NCBI GenBank assembly: GCA_029204045.2
Contig: CM055071.1
Coordinates: forward strand, 22,748,525-22,812,524
Source: Tillandsia leiboldiana
Taxonomy: Eukaryota > Streptophyta > Magnoliopsida > Poales > Bromeliaceae
DNA length: 64,000 nt
Direction of reading: 5' to 3'
Shown: one piece after another, positions 44,683-57,445 of the stretch
How the letters are laid out: each line of letters begins with the position of its first letter
Position numbering within the stretch: the stretch's first letter is position 1
Notes under the pieces: generated by a model
What the model was told of the DNA's origin: nothing
What the model saw: only the letters and a program-made list of their open reading frames with translations
Database searches by the model: none
Program-made: the position numbers and the translations under genes

Positions 44683-45853
44683 TGTTACGGCTTTTTGTGT
44701 TGGCATATTTCGTGAGTTGAGTCGGAGTCTTGAAGTGATCAAATTGTCAATCAGCAATCGAAGACTCAGAGAAGATTCAACAAGAGCTCAAGTTGACACT
44801 CAGTGTTTTGAGTCTTGAAGATTGAAGTTGAAGAATTGTGGATCATATACATCAATCTTAAGGAAAATGGATTCGGATTGATCAGGTACGTTTAACTAAA
44901 TAATTTTGGTGATCCGAATACATTTGAGTACTTTAGAAACACTTGGATAAGTTTTCATTGCATAAAAGTAAAAAACTATTTTTTCAGGAAATCTGTTCAG
45001 GACTAGAAATTCTGTTCAGGACTGTTTTGTTAATCCAGTCCGGACCGTGGATTCCAGTCCGGACCCCGAACCTTGTTTTTTCAGGAATTGCTGAAAAAAG
45101 ACGACAGTCCTGAACCAGTCCGGACCGTCGTGCGGAAAAAATTCTGTTAAGTCAGTTTTTGATGCTTATCTCTTTCCAAAGGTTTTTAACCTATAAATAG
45201 ACACTTAGGGTTTCTCAAGAACTACCGATTAATTAATAAAACACTTGAGATCAACCCTAGAGGCTAGGTTTTTTATCGTTCTTCTTTTAGCCTCTTTTAG
45301 GTCAATTCGACGGTTCTTCCAAGATCTATCTTTTGTCGAATTGATCTAGTCTTTGCTTAGAGATTTCTTCTACGGTTCCTCAATGATAATCTAAGCAAAG
45401 GATCACCATCGAAGCCAATATTCTTATCGGCTGAGTTTGCGTCGTGGATTCGACGTAGCATCGTGGATTCGATGTGTTGAAGGCGTTTCGTGGATTCGAA
45501 ACGTGTGCTCGTGGATTCGAGTGGCGTTCGTGGATTTGAACGTGTGAAGTGGACGTGCAATCTGTGAGCGCAAGGTCCGAAGAAGTTGAAGGAGGGGTCG
45601 AGTCCGTGGAGTCGGTAATCACCTTGTTATTCTTCATTTTCTTAGTGGATTGTTATTGGGTGTTGGTCCCGTGGTTTTTCTACTGGATTGGAGTTTCCAC
45701 GTATATCTCGGTGTGCTATTTTTATTTTCCGCATTGGTTTTTATTTTGCACTGAGATTGGTTTTATAAGTATTACACCTATTCACCCCCCCTCTAGTTGT
45801 TTGATAGTACCTATTTAGATCCTTGTGGATCCTAAATATATTAAAAACCTACA
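44683..45853 (+). repeat. C2 3' LTR (1171 bp)
   Basis: TGTTACGGCTTTTTG to AACCTACA. It has TATAAATAG at 45192-45200, five TGGATT-loop hairpins (about 45435-45545), and the poly-C motif near 45781. It keeps the empty target site of the solo LTR. GTCAG follows. Confidence 0.95.
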
Positions 45854-45858
45854 GTCAG

Positions 45859-47437
45859 GACTCGGAGACAATTGGTTTGTGGAGTCGCATTTTACGTCTC
45901 CATGATAGAACCAAAGAACGTCGATGAAGCTCTTTCGGATTATTACTGGATTGAAGCAATGCAGGAAGAGCTCCATCAGTTCGAAAGAAACAAAGTCTGG
46001 GAACTAACGAAGCCACCGAAGCAACACAACGTGATTGGTACTAAATGGATTTTCAAGAATAAGAAAAACGAGGATGGTACCATCATCAGGAACAAAGCAC
46101 GCCTAGTTGCTCAGGGCTATTCACAAATAGAAGGTATAGACTTTGATGAGACGTTCGCCCCGATAGCTCGTCTCGAGTCAATTCGCATCCTCTTTGCGAT
46201 TGCTTGTCATTTTAAAATTAAGCTTTTTCAAATGGACGTTAAGAGCGCCTTTTTAAATGGTTTTTTAAATGAGGAAGTTTATGTGGCTCAACCGAAAGGT
46301 TTCATTGACCATAAACTACCTAACCATGTTTTTCGATCGAAAAAGGCTCTTTACGGTCTAAAACAAGCACCGCGAGCATGGTATGAAAGGTTGACAAAGC
46401 ACCTTTCGAAAAAGGGCTACACTCGAGGGGGAGCGGATCGGACACTCTTTGTGAAGCATTTTCAGGATAACTTTATTGTGGCACAAATCTATGTGGATGA
46501 CATTGTATTTGGAGCAACAAGAAACAACGATGCTTCAAAATTCACGGAAACAATGGAAAGCGAATTTGAGATGTCCATGATGGGCGAGCTAATATATTTT
46601 CTTGGATTGCAAGTGAAACAAAATGAAGAAGGCATCCATTTGTGCCAATCCAAGTATGCCAAGGAGTTAGTTAAGAAGTTCGGATTAGAAAACTCTAAAG
46701 ACTTTCCGACTCCAATGGGAACTAGCAATAAGGGATTAGGAAGTGAATCTCTTAGTGAAAGTGTAGACGAGAAGCTTTATCGCAGCATGATAGGAAGTCT
46801 ACTCTATCTCACGGCTAGTCGCCCGGATATATCCTTTAGTGTTGGGATTTGCGCGAGATATCAATCAGCACCAAAGGAGGTTCACCTGAAAGTGGTGAAA
46901 AGGATCATCCGGTACGTCAAAGGAACACTGAATTTCAGAATTTGGTATCCTATGGGAACAACTCTTGACATAATAGGATATTCAGATGCCGATTGGGTAG
47001 GATCAGTGGATGATCGGAAAAGTACGAGTGGTGCATTTTTTTATCTTGGCCATTGCCTTGTTGCATGGCATAGTAAAAAGCAAAACTGCATTGCACTCTC
47101 GACTGCCGAAGCGGAATATATTTCAGCAGGAAGTTGTTTGACACAATTGATTTGGATGAAAAGCGTTTTGAGCGACTTCCGAATTCCTGCGTCTTCGGTA
47201 ACTATTCTTTGTGACAACACTAGTACTATAAATATTTCTAAAAACCCTGTGTTGCACTCAAGAACTAAACACATTGAACTTAGATACCATTTTCTAGGAG
47301 AGCTAGTTGAATCAAGTATTCTTCAAATTTCTTATGTTTCAACTGAGGATCAATTTGCCGATATTTTAACAAAATCTTTAGATCAAAAACGGTTTATTCA
47401 TTTGCGTAAAGCAATTGGAATACTTTCTTTGAAATAA
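45859..47437 (+). CDS. pol: C3 reverse transcriptase and RNase H, intact segment
   Basis: This 3' half of the copia polyprotein runs 525 codons without stop. RT has WELTKPPKQHNVIGTKW and FETFAP-type DFDETFAPIARL; YVDD is encoded at 46490-46501. RNase H has GYSDADWVGS, DRKSTSG, ALSTAEAEY, DNTSTIN and ends LRKAIGILSLK. It continues in frame from 36728 once C2 and a TSD copy are set aside. No start codon of its own is expected, since it is the end of a polyprotein. It serves as the undamaged reference for the C1 frameshift. It is not likely to be expressed in its present split state. Confidence 0.92.
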
Positions 47438-48360
47438 CATCTTTTGAAACCATTGCTTAGGTTAGGTTTTGTTTTGTGTTTGTGTTCTTTATCTATGCTT
47501 GTACATAGAACATTAATTGAGCATTAGTATAATTGACTTTACTTGCATCCTTTAATGTTATTGAGAAATTTTTTATGGTTTGGATATCATGATAATTCAT
47601 TTGATGCAATGATCATTTATATCAATTAGTTCATTTTTAATTGATCAAAGTCAATTTCTCTCTCAGTGATCTCTTGGTATAGTCTTTATCATATTTGAAA
47701 ATTAAGTTAAGTATGAATACGAGATCAATTTTTGGTTGAATACCTCATATCTTAAATAATTGATAGCCAATTGAGGGGGAGTATATTCAAATGTTTATGC
47801 TCAAAAGATGTGGAAAGAGTTACATCCCAATGAGGAGTGTGAAAACTACCACCACATGGAGGAAAGAGCTACCATCTCGGTCGTCCGAGTACTGTGTGCA
47901 GCTACCACATGTATACAAAGCATGGTTTTTCTTGATGATTAGATAAAATGCTTATTGGAATACTTGACTCTGTCAAATTCCAAGGTTGGTATAAGGTGGG
48001 ATTTTAATTGAAAGATGCTCAAAGAGCCACTCCTTAAAATAAATTGACTAGATATATTATCTAACTTATTTAGGATTTCAAACATCTATCGATCTTGGTA
48101 CTTCATTTTCTTTATTAAATTGATGATTTGATAAACGCATTACTCATTAGATCGTGATAGATGTTCTTGAACTTGATCAACTTTAAAGGATTTAATTTTT
48201 ATAAATTCTCGTTTCATTACTTGGATATTATTGATAGATTTAGCATAATCTATTTCTTTTGAAATGAAACGATGTTTTTGTTTAAAGTTGACATACAAAA
48301 GTGCTTACAATCTTTTTCTGAAATTTCTGGAATTTCTCTAAATTTTTCTAAAGAAAAAGT
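47438..48360 (+). other. C3 spacer with conserved non-coding block
   Basis: About 47800-47925 and 47983-48033 match the C1/C2/Y block; hairpin CTCGG-TCGT-CCGAG at 47876-47889. A purine tract GAGGGGGAGT lies near 47773. No coding potential. Confidence 0.82.
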
Positions 48361-48480
48361 TGGAGCCGATCCGGACTGGAATTCCTGTTCCGGATCCCGA
48401 ACGCAGAACTTTTCTGCTGGTAGCCGATCCGGACTGGATTCTTGATCCGATCCGGACCGCCGCTAGGGTTTATTTAAAAC
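48361..48480 (+). promoter_or_regulatory. CCGG boxes before C3 envelope-like gene
   Basis: Boxes GATCCGGACT (48368), TTCCGGATCCCGAACG (48390 onward), GATCCGGACT (48427) and GATCCGGACC (48446), followed by CTAGGGTTTATTTAAAAC, a TATA-like stretch. The flanks differ from C1 (GATCCGGATC). Confidence 0.72.
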
Positions 48481-48595
48481 AAAAAGGGTTTTTGATTTTA
48501 TTTTATCACAAGCTTTTGTTTTCAAGTCTCCAGAGTTTCTCTCTCAAGAAAACAATCAATTTGGAGCCTTTCTAACTCGAGTTATTCAGATTCAA

Positions 48596-48978
48596 GTAAG
48601 TCTTTTTGATCAAAACTCAATCTTTTCACTGGTTTTGCATTGTTCTTCATAACATGAGTGAAAATCATGATTCAAATTCAATTTTAGATGGTTTTTGGTT
48701 AAATTTCTTTTAAAATAAGAACTCTGAGTACATTAGTTTTGTTTATATGCTTGGTATTCTCTTGATTAACGGATTTTTAGGCTTTGATTTCTGAAAATTC
48801 GGTTTTATGGCATATAATGAGAATTTTTGAAAATCATGGAATTGATCTATTTTTAAAATTCTTTTTGCAAAACTAATTTGATTCCTAGTCTCTCTACACG
48901 CTAATGATTATTTAGAAACAATTTTTCAAATTTTTGAAAATTAAACAATTTTTCGTGTTCTTGAGTTTTTGCTCGCAG
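48596..48978 (+). other. Putative 5'UTR intron of C3 envelope-like mRNA
   Basis: Donor GTAAGT at 48596, acceptor GCTCGCAG ending 48978; 383 bp, the same as C1. Confidence 0.72.
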
Positions 48979-49007
48979 GTTCTTCACTTACTAAGGCACA
49001 AGCAAGG

Positions 49008-50247
49008 ATGGTGTTTGCTTGGATCATTGTGCTCCTTGTAGCCATGGTACACACAAGAGCAACGAACAAACCTAAGAGGGCTAAGAAAACTCGGGACAAT
49101 TTCGAGACAGAATTTGAGACAGAATCCGTTCACTGGGATGAACTTTTGGAGGAAGGCACAGCGCATGCTGCGGCAACTGCCTCGAAAGGGAAAGCCCCAG
49201 CAGCTTCCACAAAGGCGAAGACAGCGCCTACTGCTGCTGAAAAAGGGAAAGCCCCAATGGAATCAAGTCCAGCTAAGATGAAAAGAAAGAGCGTTGCCCG
49301 AAAAAGAGGGAGTGCTCGAGGTATCTCTATCGAAGAGCCACTCACAAGCGAGCCTCCTCTACAAGATTTTATAAGCTCTGAGAGGATCAAGGATTTTGAG
49401 AAGAGAGAATGCATTGGTGAAAGACATGTAAATGTCAAAGCTCTTAAGGAGCGATCTGCTTTGTTTGGCACCCTTTTTGACCAAGCGGGACTTGCACCTA
49501 TTTGCAGCTTCCCGGAATCAACTGGCTACTGTCTCCATCTTGTGAGAATTTTCTATCAAAATGAATCGAGACTAGTAGACCTTGAAGAAGGACAACGAGA
49601 ATTTATAACAACTAATAGAAATACAAAGCTAAAGATCACACCTCAGTTGATTGGAGAGGTGTTGGGAATGAAGGCCCGGGTTGATGGAGCTCATTATCTA
49701 AAGGGTCATATTTTCAGCAATACAACCTGGAGAGTGGTTGTCAATGGGATTTGTCTCCCAGATACTCAGTCGACGGGGAACTCAATTCTTTCGAAAGAAC
49801 TTCGACCTAAGTATCGCTACTTGAACTTCATTGTTTGCTACAACATCCTACCCAACAGGCAAACAAAAGTTCTTAGATGGGATAGAATGTTGTTTCTGTA
49901 TCTTCTTGGAAACCCCACAGCAGCCTTCGGATCCAACTTCAACATTCCCTATCTCATCTGGTCAAGGATGGCGAGGTATGTGGAAAATGCCCAACCTACT
50001 GAGTGACTTCCCTTCCCAATGATCATAATGCGGATCTTACGCAAGTTTAAGATCGACACTAGTGCGAGCTCATACATGCACAGTTTGGGAACCATTAATG
50101 ATACAACGATTGTGAAGTCCCTCTCCACTCGACAGGATGAGCCACCAACGCCTCCTCGCAGTAAGAGACCAGCAGCAGCAGCACCAAGAGCACCAACAGC
50201 AACAGCTTCAACACAACCAGCAGCAGCTTCAACGTCAGAGGACGATG
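49008..50247 (+). pseudogene. C3 envelope-like protein, nonsense codon and 3' truncation
   Basis: It starts MVFAWIIVLLVAMVH, a hydrophobic segment as in C1, then a Lys-rich part. The central domain has FEKRECIGERHVNV, FPESTGYCLHLVRIFYQN and LRWDRMLFLYLLGN. A TGA at 50004-50006 stands where C1 has AGA (Arg), and the frame then continues (LPFPMIIMRILRKFK) until the Z LTR interrupts it at 50248 within the Ser/Asp linker. The C-terminal coiled coil is missing. I chose the ATG at 49008, because upstream sequence is the intron. Confidence 0.88.
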
Positions 50248-53200
50248 TGTCATGCCCCGAGTTCAGAAATCAGTGTCTAAAAATTTTTTTTTTTTTTAAA
50301 AAAAATCAGAGTTGCAAAACATCCAGGGCAATGACAGACCGCCACATATATAGAAGAGTCCCAATCCCGTTTGGGATTGAGCCTTTTCTATATATGCACG
50401 GCTAGCTTGGCAACAACATCAGAGTTACTAACTACGTAACAACTATAAACCAATATTACAAATTAACTTTACAACTATTTACATTTGCGTTACAACTCTT
50501 TTCATTAACATCAAATAATACAAGATCTTTCGGCTGTCAGGGTCAACATCTAACTCGATAGCCTCAACAACACGTTCCGACATCCCAGCACCCGCTCGAC
50601 CTGAAAAACAGTCACCCGAGGGTGTGAGACACACCGGAGTGTATCCCAGTGGGCACGACGAGCCGAGAAATAGCAGATCGTACCTACTGGTATACAATAC
50701 TAGAGGATAGTAAAAATCAGGGGTTAGAATAATCAGATATAATCTTGCAACTGTATTTAAGATCATCAAAGAGATTCTAAATCATGCATAGGCTAATAAT
50801 AGGAATCAAATCAAGGATAAATAGGATAATATATCAGTATTCGAAAGCATCTTGTAGAATCTCAATCATGCATAGGCTGATAACAGGAAATTAAATCAGG
50901 AACTCAATGAAATAGGTTAAAAACAGGCTTTAATCAACAACATATGCATCAACAGATGAATAATAAAATCACCAAATCATAAGCCACCATATTGGTCTAC
51001 AAGACCTCAGGGAATTTGCCCAAACTAGCACCAACCTAGTTGACATTCTCCCCTTGGGAGTCACGGGCCTTTCAACAGACCACTTTACCGGCAAAGAACA
51101 AAGCACACGAGGAGCGACCTCGGATATGTTCGTGAAGTACAGCGATGCGGGCGATCAATGCGAATGCTCAAGCTCTCGGTCTACAGACCGGGTAATCGGC
51201 AAAAAGCCAGAACAATCCCCTCTGGGATGCAACAGTGATATCGACATCTCAACTCAATGCAGAATCAACAACAAATCTCAACTCAATGCAATATCAACAA
51301 CAGCAACTATAAAATATGAATCAATAATGTTAATAGACAGATATGACATTATCCAGAAATCAAGTCATGGTACTTAGGAAACAACTGATCATCAATCTAG
51401 CAACCAAACTAACCATACACTACTAAACACACATTTTTAGTAAAATCATTTTGAAAACAGGATTTAGATCCAAACTTCGAAGAGCAGTGCCTTTGTCCTA
51501 TCAAACAAGAACAGACTCAGGCGACCCAACGATGTTCGGTAAAATGTAATTTAATTAAAACTATGTGTCTAGCAGGGTATCGAAAGATCAACGGATAAAC
51601 AGGCTAAACATCTAATGACCAATCAGGCAAGGCAATGTCCAGAATAAGGGTATAAACTCTGAAAGCAACAAGGATCAAACATGCTATGCAACAGATAACT
51701 ATAGATCATCAATCAGGCGTAAAGCAATAGAAACTAATCAAAGAAAGGATAGCTCAAAGCAGAAACTAAGCCTCAAAAATAGGGGTCCAACCAATATCGT
51801 ACCCCAGAGGGCCGAAATGATAAAACCCGGACCGAAGATAAACCCACCTGTCGTTTTGCAGGCGACTAAACTGTATCGACTGAACACTCGAAACCAGAGG
51901 CAAACCGTGCCAACCTGAATCAAAAATACTGATCAGGGAAAACTCAAACCCGACCAACAACTTACCTAGACCCTTAAGGTTTTCAAAAACCGCACTTTTA
52001 ATGCTTTTTGAGCACTGTTTTCGCTCGTTCTCTTAAACAGAAAATCATTTTTACGAGTCGTCACCTCCAGCAGGTGACCTTTAACTTGCTGAACACCGTG
52101 CTCACACATTTGTGGCAGCACGCAACCCAAGGAAAACTTCGGGCCATAAAACATCCTCTAACATAGCCATTTTTGCATTTTTGTTTCTCCGGATCTTCGA
52201 AACCTATATCTAACGCGAACATCGCGTCCAGTGACCCCAAATTAGTCAAAAGATCACTGTTACAATTTTTCAAACAGTCCAAAAGCAGGACTTTAGCCAA
52301 CTATTTAACCTAAAGCTAGTTTATACACTAACTTTCAATCCATTCAACATCTGTTAAAACTTTGTATATGAAACTACCTCTGGACAGTGCCAGGACACCG
52401 GGGCTCACCTTTGGGCAGCCCAGAACTTGCTGGATCAAAGAGATCCAAAGCCTAGTTCTCTAATAATGTGTACGATGCTCCAAACTTAGTTCCACACTGA
52501 ATCTGTTTGATCCGAAGTGAGCATCAAGCTCAGGGGACTTTTTGGAGCATCATTCATATTTACAGCAAACCCAAATTCCACATTTTTTCTCTCTCAGGCA
52601 TTTTATCAAACACATGGCATGCACAAACTTGAAACATGTAGTAAACACCATTTCTTACTTGTTCTCTGCAACCACTGCACCTGGGGTTTTCCAACTTGGA
52701 AGGAAATGCTCCATAGAGTTGCAGGAGCATTTCCATCATTTTATTTTCAAGCTAGCACCCCCAGGTTTGGCCGCAAGCATGAGGAAGAAGATGATATTAA
52801 CCTTGAAAATTATGACAATTCAAGCAAAGCATCTGGGACCAAACAACTTGACCAAAAAGTTGCTAAATACCATAACTAACTTACCTGAGCCCGTGCCCGG
52901 CGACAGAACACGGCGGCGGCGCGGCGGTGGCAAGCTCGGTTTTGGAGCTTTTACCAACAATGGCAACTTTGCAACTATTGGTTTTAAGGTGCAAGGGACA
53001 GCACCTGAAGCTTCCTAGCAAGCTTTTAGGAAGGTCTAGCCTTGTCCCCGCCGTCGGAGGTCGCCGGATGGCCGGCCGCCATTAATGACCTCGAGCTTGG
53101 GCCAACAATGGTGGATCCCCCCTCGGACTGCATGGCTGCCATGCAAAGGCATGGTTGGACTCTAAATGGTCCCATGAAGCTTCTCGGCCATGTGCACGGC

Positions 53201-54557
53201 GGTGGGGAGGCTCGCCGGCGCCGGAGCACAAAGCTCGGCCGAAGTGCAATATTCCCGAAAACTAGGGCACAAATCTGCCATTGATCCGTTCGATCATACT
53301 CCACCAAATTTGGTGGGGTTGATCCCCATCCCCTACAGTCCATGCCTACCAACTTTGGCTCATTTTGGCCAATTGGTCGAAGAGAAAGGCCGCGGTGGAG
53401 TTTTCTTAGGTTTCCGGCGAGATCTTGCTTCCGCCGGCAAACCAGTGTGCATGGGGAGCTCAAACATGGCTCGAAGCATCCTAAGGACCTAAATAATCTA
53501 CTGCTAGTGGTCTCGGGCTCAAACAAACCGTGGTTTAAAAACCTCACCTTTGCCGGAGTTGATGAAGATGGGATGAAGCCGGTTCTCTTCCTCCCTCTTC
53601 GCGCGGCCCCGGCAACCACCCAGGTGCTCCACAGGTACAGGGAAACACCACAGGGACTCCAGATCCCAACTTTGGAAAGGTTTGATCCAACCTTCTTCTT
53701 CCTCTCACTCTCTCTCGGTTCCTCCCAGGCTATTAAGAGAAATAATCTGCTACGGTTTGGAAACCCAAACAACACATAATGGCCCCTCGTGTAACCTCCC
53801 ACGAGTATACCAAGAGCCAAAGGTTGCAATGTAACAAAATGCCATTTGGCCCCTATACCTGTGCCTCTAACATCTAGGTCCCTGCTGTAGGTCATAATTG
53901 CACCCAGAACCTTAGCTTATAAGCCTCATAAATTTTGGTACATAAAATATATAGGTTCTATAGAAAAATATTGAGTTTTCGACACTTTTCACGCAATTCG
54001 AGAAAATCCGCTCAGCGAATTGCGAAACAGACTTCGCCACGATGTCCGGCTCGTCGAGACCTGTCAAGTAGCGTATGTGTTTGTTTAGTTTGGCGCCCAT
54101 ATAAAATCTCGGGCCATCTTGTTCTGTATGTCGCAAATCGACGCACGCACTTTGATGCACCTGGATCGCCAAACGCGAAAACCGTCAGTGCCATTGCGTT
54201 CAGAACGTTGAAATTAGTTGGGTTTGACTACTCATACCCCTATGTCAGGGTTTCAGACAGTGAATCGGCCAATAGTGATCGAAAGGGGATTTAAAATGTA
54301 GAGTTACTATTCACAACTTAAGTTGTGGGACCCTTTCTTCTTCGCTATTTTGCGGAAGATCCGACCGTTGGATCATCGATAAGTGAATATGAACCTTTCA
54401 TGTTTCGTCGAGACGATCGCAATGGTGATCTCGGATTTTCGAGATCAGGCCCCGATCAAAAGTCGGTATTTTAGGGCCACTATTGTACTAAAAATTCACA
54501 TTTTTGCCAAAATTACCAATTTTATAAATTCCAAAGGTAATTATAAAGTCTTTAATT
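50248..54557 (-). repeat. 3' LTR of Z (about 4.3 kb; right edge uncertain)
   Basis: The left edge is clear: it interrupts C3 envelope-like coding sequence. It has a T-run/A-run (about 50281-50308), a repeated block AATCATGCATAGGCT (50781 and 50867), GC-rich 52890-53240, and a reverse-strand splice donor-like GTGAGG at 53547. 53540-54520 resembles 19500-20626 in the CACTA element. No polypurine tract is seen at its right edge, where W leader begins. A 289-codon reverse frame (53895-53026) has no known motif. Confidence 0.6.
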
Positions 54558-54615
54558 TTCCAAGGGTCAAACCATAAGCCTAGGGTTTCTAAGTCCACCA
54601 CGACCTACAACCTAG

Positions 54616-54627
54616 GCTCTGATACCC
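54616..54627 (-). promoter_or_regulatory. Primer-binding site of W
   Basis: GCTCTGATACC followed by C in place of A, so the element-strand site is TGGTATCAGAGC with the first base changed. It stands 8 bp from the LTR edge at 54635. Confidence 0.82.
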
Positions 54628-55397
54628 CCTAATCTGTCACGCCCCGGGGTCGAAACTGCGACCCGGGCTCGCCAACAGATCCGCCACCTATGCCAAACCC
54701 CGCATAGGCGAAGCGTCCTACCTGCAAGAAAAGTACTACAGCTAACAGATACCAGAGCTATAAATAAAAATCTGCTGTATAACTAAAATCAACCACTGTA
54801 CAACTGGAAGTAATACAACAATGTCCATCTCCCAAAAATGATAATCGTACAAAATCCTCAGATACAGAACTCATAGCTCAACAGGGAGGTAACTCCAATA
54901 AATACAACAGTGTGCAGGCTCTCAAATACATATCATCCTCACTACAACAGTCTCTCAAAAGAGGAAATAAAATAACTAATCTACTGAAGCTCTCCTCTGA
55001 AGGGGTACCGCTACTCTCCAAACATGGGTAGGGATCTAGCTCGCGACTCCCTCGCCTCGATCAACAACCGCAGAATCAACAACACCCGCTAAGACTCTGC
55101 AAAACAAAGGAGAGGGAGGAAAAAGAAGGGGGAAAACCCCCAAAGGGTGTGAGAACTATACCAAAAAGGGAGTTCTCAGTGGGTACCACCGCCAGGACCG
55201 ACGGTCTGCCCACCAAGTCCTCAAGAGACAAAAACTAACCAAAGCCGTAAAGACTGATATAAAGAAGCTGGAGCCTCTCAACAGCTATCATGCCTCTAAC
55301 TAAATGCCCAAACGGGGAGAACCAAAGGATGGTATACAGCTACTAGCACATAAAGTGCACAATCGACCCAATTGATAGACCAGTAATCACTGGCACT

Positions 55398-55690
55398 GCC
55401 TGCTATGCCTGCTATGCCTGCCTATGCCTGCCATGCCTGCTATGCCTGCCTATGCCTGCCATGCCTGCCTGTGCCTGCCATGCCTGCCTATGCCTGCCAT
55501 GCCTGCTATGCCTGCCTATGCCTGCCTATGCCTGCCTATGCCTGCTGTGCCTGCTATGCCTGCCTATGCCTGCCATGCCTGCCTATGCCTGCCATGCCTG
55601 CTATGCCTGCTTGCCTGCCTATGCCTGCCTATGCCTGCCATGCCTGCCTATGCCTGCTGTGCCTGTTATGCCTGCCTATGCCTGCTGTGT
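55398..55690. repeat. ATGCCTGCC array in W LTR
   Basis: About 290 bp of degenerate ATGCCTGCC/TATGCC units, the same kind as 8594-9019, at a different offset in the LTR and with different length. Confidence 0.95.
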
Positions 55691-55699
55691 CTGCTAAAT

Positions 55700-56050
55700 C
55701 GGGTATGCGGGCCAACGCATAACACCGATAGGGGATAGTAGTCTCAAGGACTCAAAGGTGTATGCCAAATCGGGTATGCCAGCCTACGCATAACACCGAC
55801 AGGGGGTAGGAGTCTCAAGGACTCAAAGGTGTATGCCAAATCGGGTATGCCAGCCTACGCATAACACCGACAGGGGATAGGAGTCTCAAGGACTCAAAGG
55901 TGTATGCCAAATCGGGTATGCCAGCCTACGCATAACACCGACAGGGGATAGGAGTCTCAAGGACTCAAAGTGTGTATGTGCCTGCCAAATCGGGTATGCG
56001 GGCCAACGCATAACACCGATAGGGGATAGGAGTCTCAAGGACTCAAAGGT
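55700..56050. repeat. Five tandem 71-78 bp repeats in W LTR
   Basis: GTCTCAAGGACTCAAAG recurs at 55741, 55812, 55883, 55954 and 56032, so three 71-bp steps and one 78-bp step. Confidence 0.93.
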
Positions 56051-57174
56051 CTGAGTAACAAGTATCATAGTAGAATAAATCAGCAGGACTGGATCGTGAC
56101 ACTGATCTAAGTGGGAAAGCCCAACCACTAAAGAAAGCCTCGGTCCTCAATCAGATGCACCAATAAATATCCGGTCAACTGCCCAATGTCCGCGGTCTCC
56201 GCAAAACCCTGCCAACCACAATCCAGCACAACCCGTCCCTGACACCAATGTCTTGACTACACTACCCCAGACCTCTGCTCGCACCCGAGCAATATAGACT
56301 GCCTGACTAACAAATGAGGGGAAAGGGAAAAGTATGGTTTCTCCTAAGTCAAGTTCCAAGAAGTAGTGTAGCAGTAAAAGATGGCCTAACTACATGTCCA
56401 TACAAGCATGCTTTTGTCCTCAGAAACGATAAAAGTGGGTGAAGCATATATTAGCAAAGCATGCTAAAGTATTCCTACTATGGTATACCAATCTTACCCA
56501 AGTAGGCCATTCTTTGCTTACCTCTCGCTCATATCGGTTGCACATCAAATATGCCTGCTATCAGTCATAGAGGGGTGACATCCCCACAAGTGTACTTACA
56601 TTCACCCTAATGTAAGAACCTTAAACTGTTACCAAATTAAGCCTACCCACCTGAAGTGTTCAATCCAAGGCAAACCTGGGGTCGGTGAAGAGCGTGGCCA
56701 TTTGCTCGCACAATCCGCTGAACCCGTATCCACGGTACATGTCGCGCCACCTCGGCTCCTTGCAGTGTTCCAAAAACACTCGCGAACCCTCCTAGGTGCA
56801 ACAAAAGGTCCAAAGTTACACTTTATGCTAAAATATCCAAGTATACACCAACCGCTGAAACCAGCCCTGAAGATGTGCAATTTTCACCTGCAGAACGGAC
56901 TCTGAAAAATCCACCAAAAATACAGACGCGATCGTCGTGTCGAGCCCTTCGAAACGAGTACCTGCACACCAAAATCCGAGTCCCGGAGGCCAAGTTACCA
57001 ATTCCACAACGCGGTGAGCGCAAAAGTCCACAATATACACATCTGTATCGCATTGCACAGGAGAACGGGAAAAGTATACCTTCGGGCAATTCCCAGAAAA
57101 TATGGTGATAATCCTTGCATCGAGCAGATGCAAAAACTGTAAAGGCACGCCTCAATCCGAGTCTCGTACACCAA

Positions 57175-57445
57175 GTTGCACGCGAAACGGTGCACGCCGC
57201 CAGAGTCCGTACGCAAAACGGAGCACGATGCCGGAATCCGCACGCAAAACGAAGCACAGTGCCAGAATCCGCACGCAAAATAGAGTTCGCATGCAAAACG
57301 GAGCACGATGCCGGAATCCGCACGCAAAACGGAGTCCGCACGCAAAACGGAGCACGGTGCTGGAATCCGAAAGCAAAACGGAGTCCGCACGCAAAACGGA
57401 GCACGCCGTCGTGGTCCGCACGCAAAATGGTGCAGTAAGACACGG
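57175..57445. repeat. ACGCAAAACGGAGCACG tandem array in W LTR
   Basis: Repeated CCGCACGCAAAACGGAG units with CACGATGCCGGAAT inserts; roughly 17-bp and 35-bp steps. I do not see it in the V LTR. Confidence 0.88.

Larger units (their letters stand above)
36729..45853 (+). mobile_element. C2: gag-only Sirevirus element with nested solo LTR
   Basis: Two LTRs of equal length (1171 bp, after removing the nested LTR and its duplication) flank a 3.5 kb interior. TSD GTCAG lies at 36724-36728 and 45854-45858. The interior has a primer-binding site, a gag gene with stops, no pol, the conserved non-coding block, polypurine tracts and no envelope-like ORF. Counting by eye gives about 30 differences between LTRs (about 2.6%). 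Confidence 0.95.

Noticed and set aside
53026..53895. 289-codon reverse frame in Z LTR
   Set aside because: GC-rich LTR sequence, no recognisable domain, and a likely splice donor inside; treated as chance.
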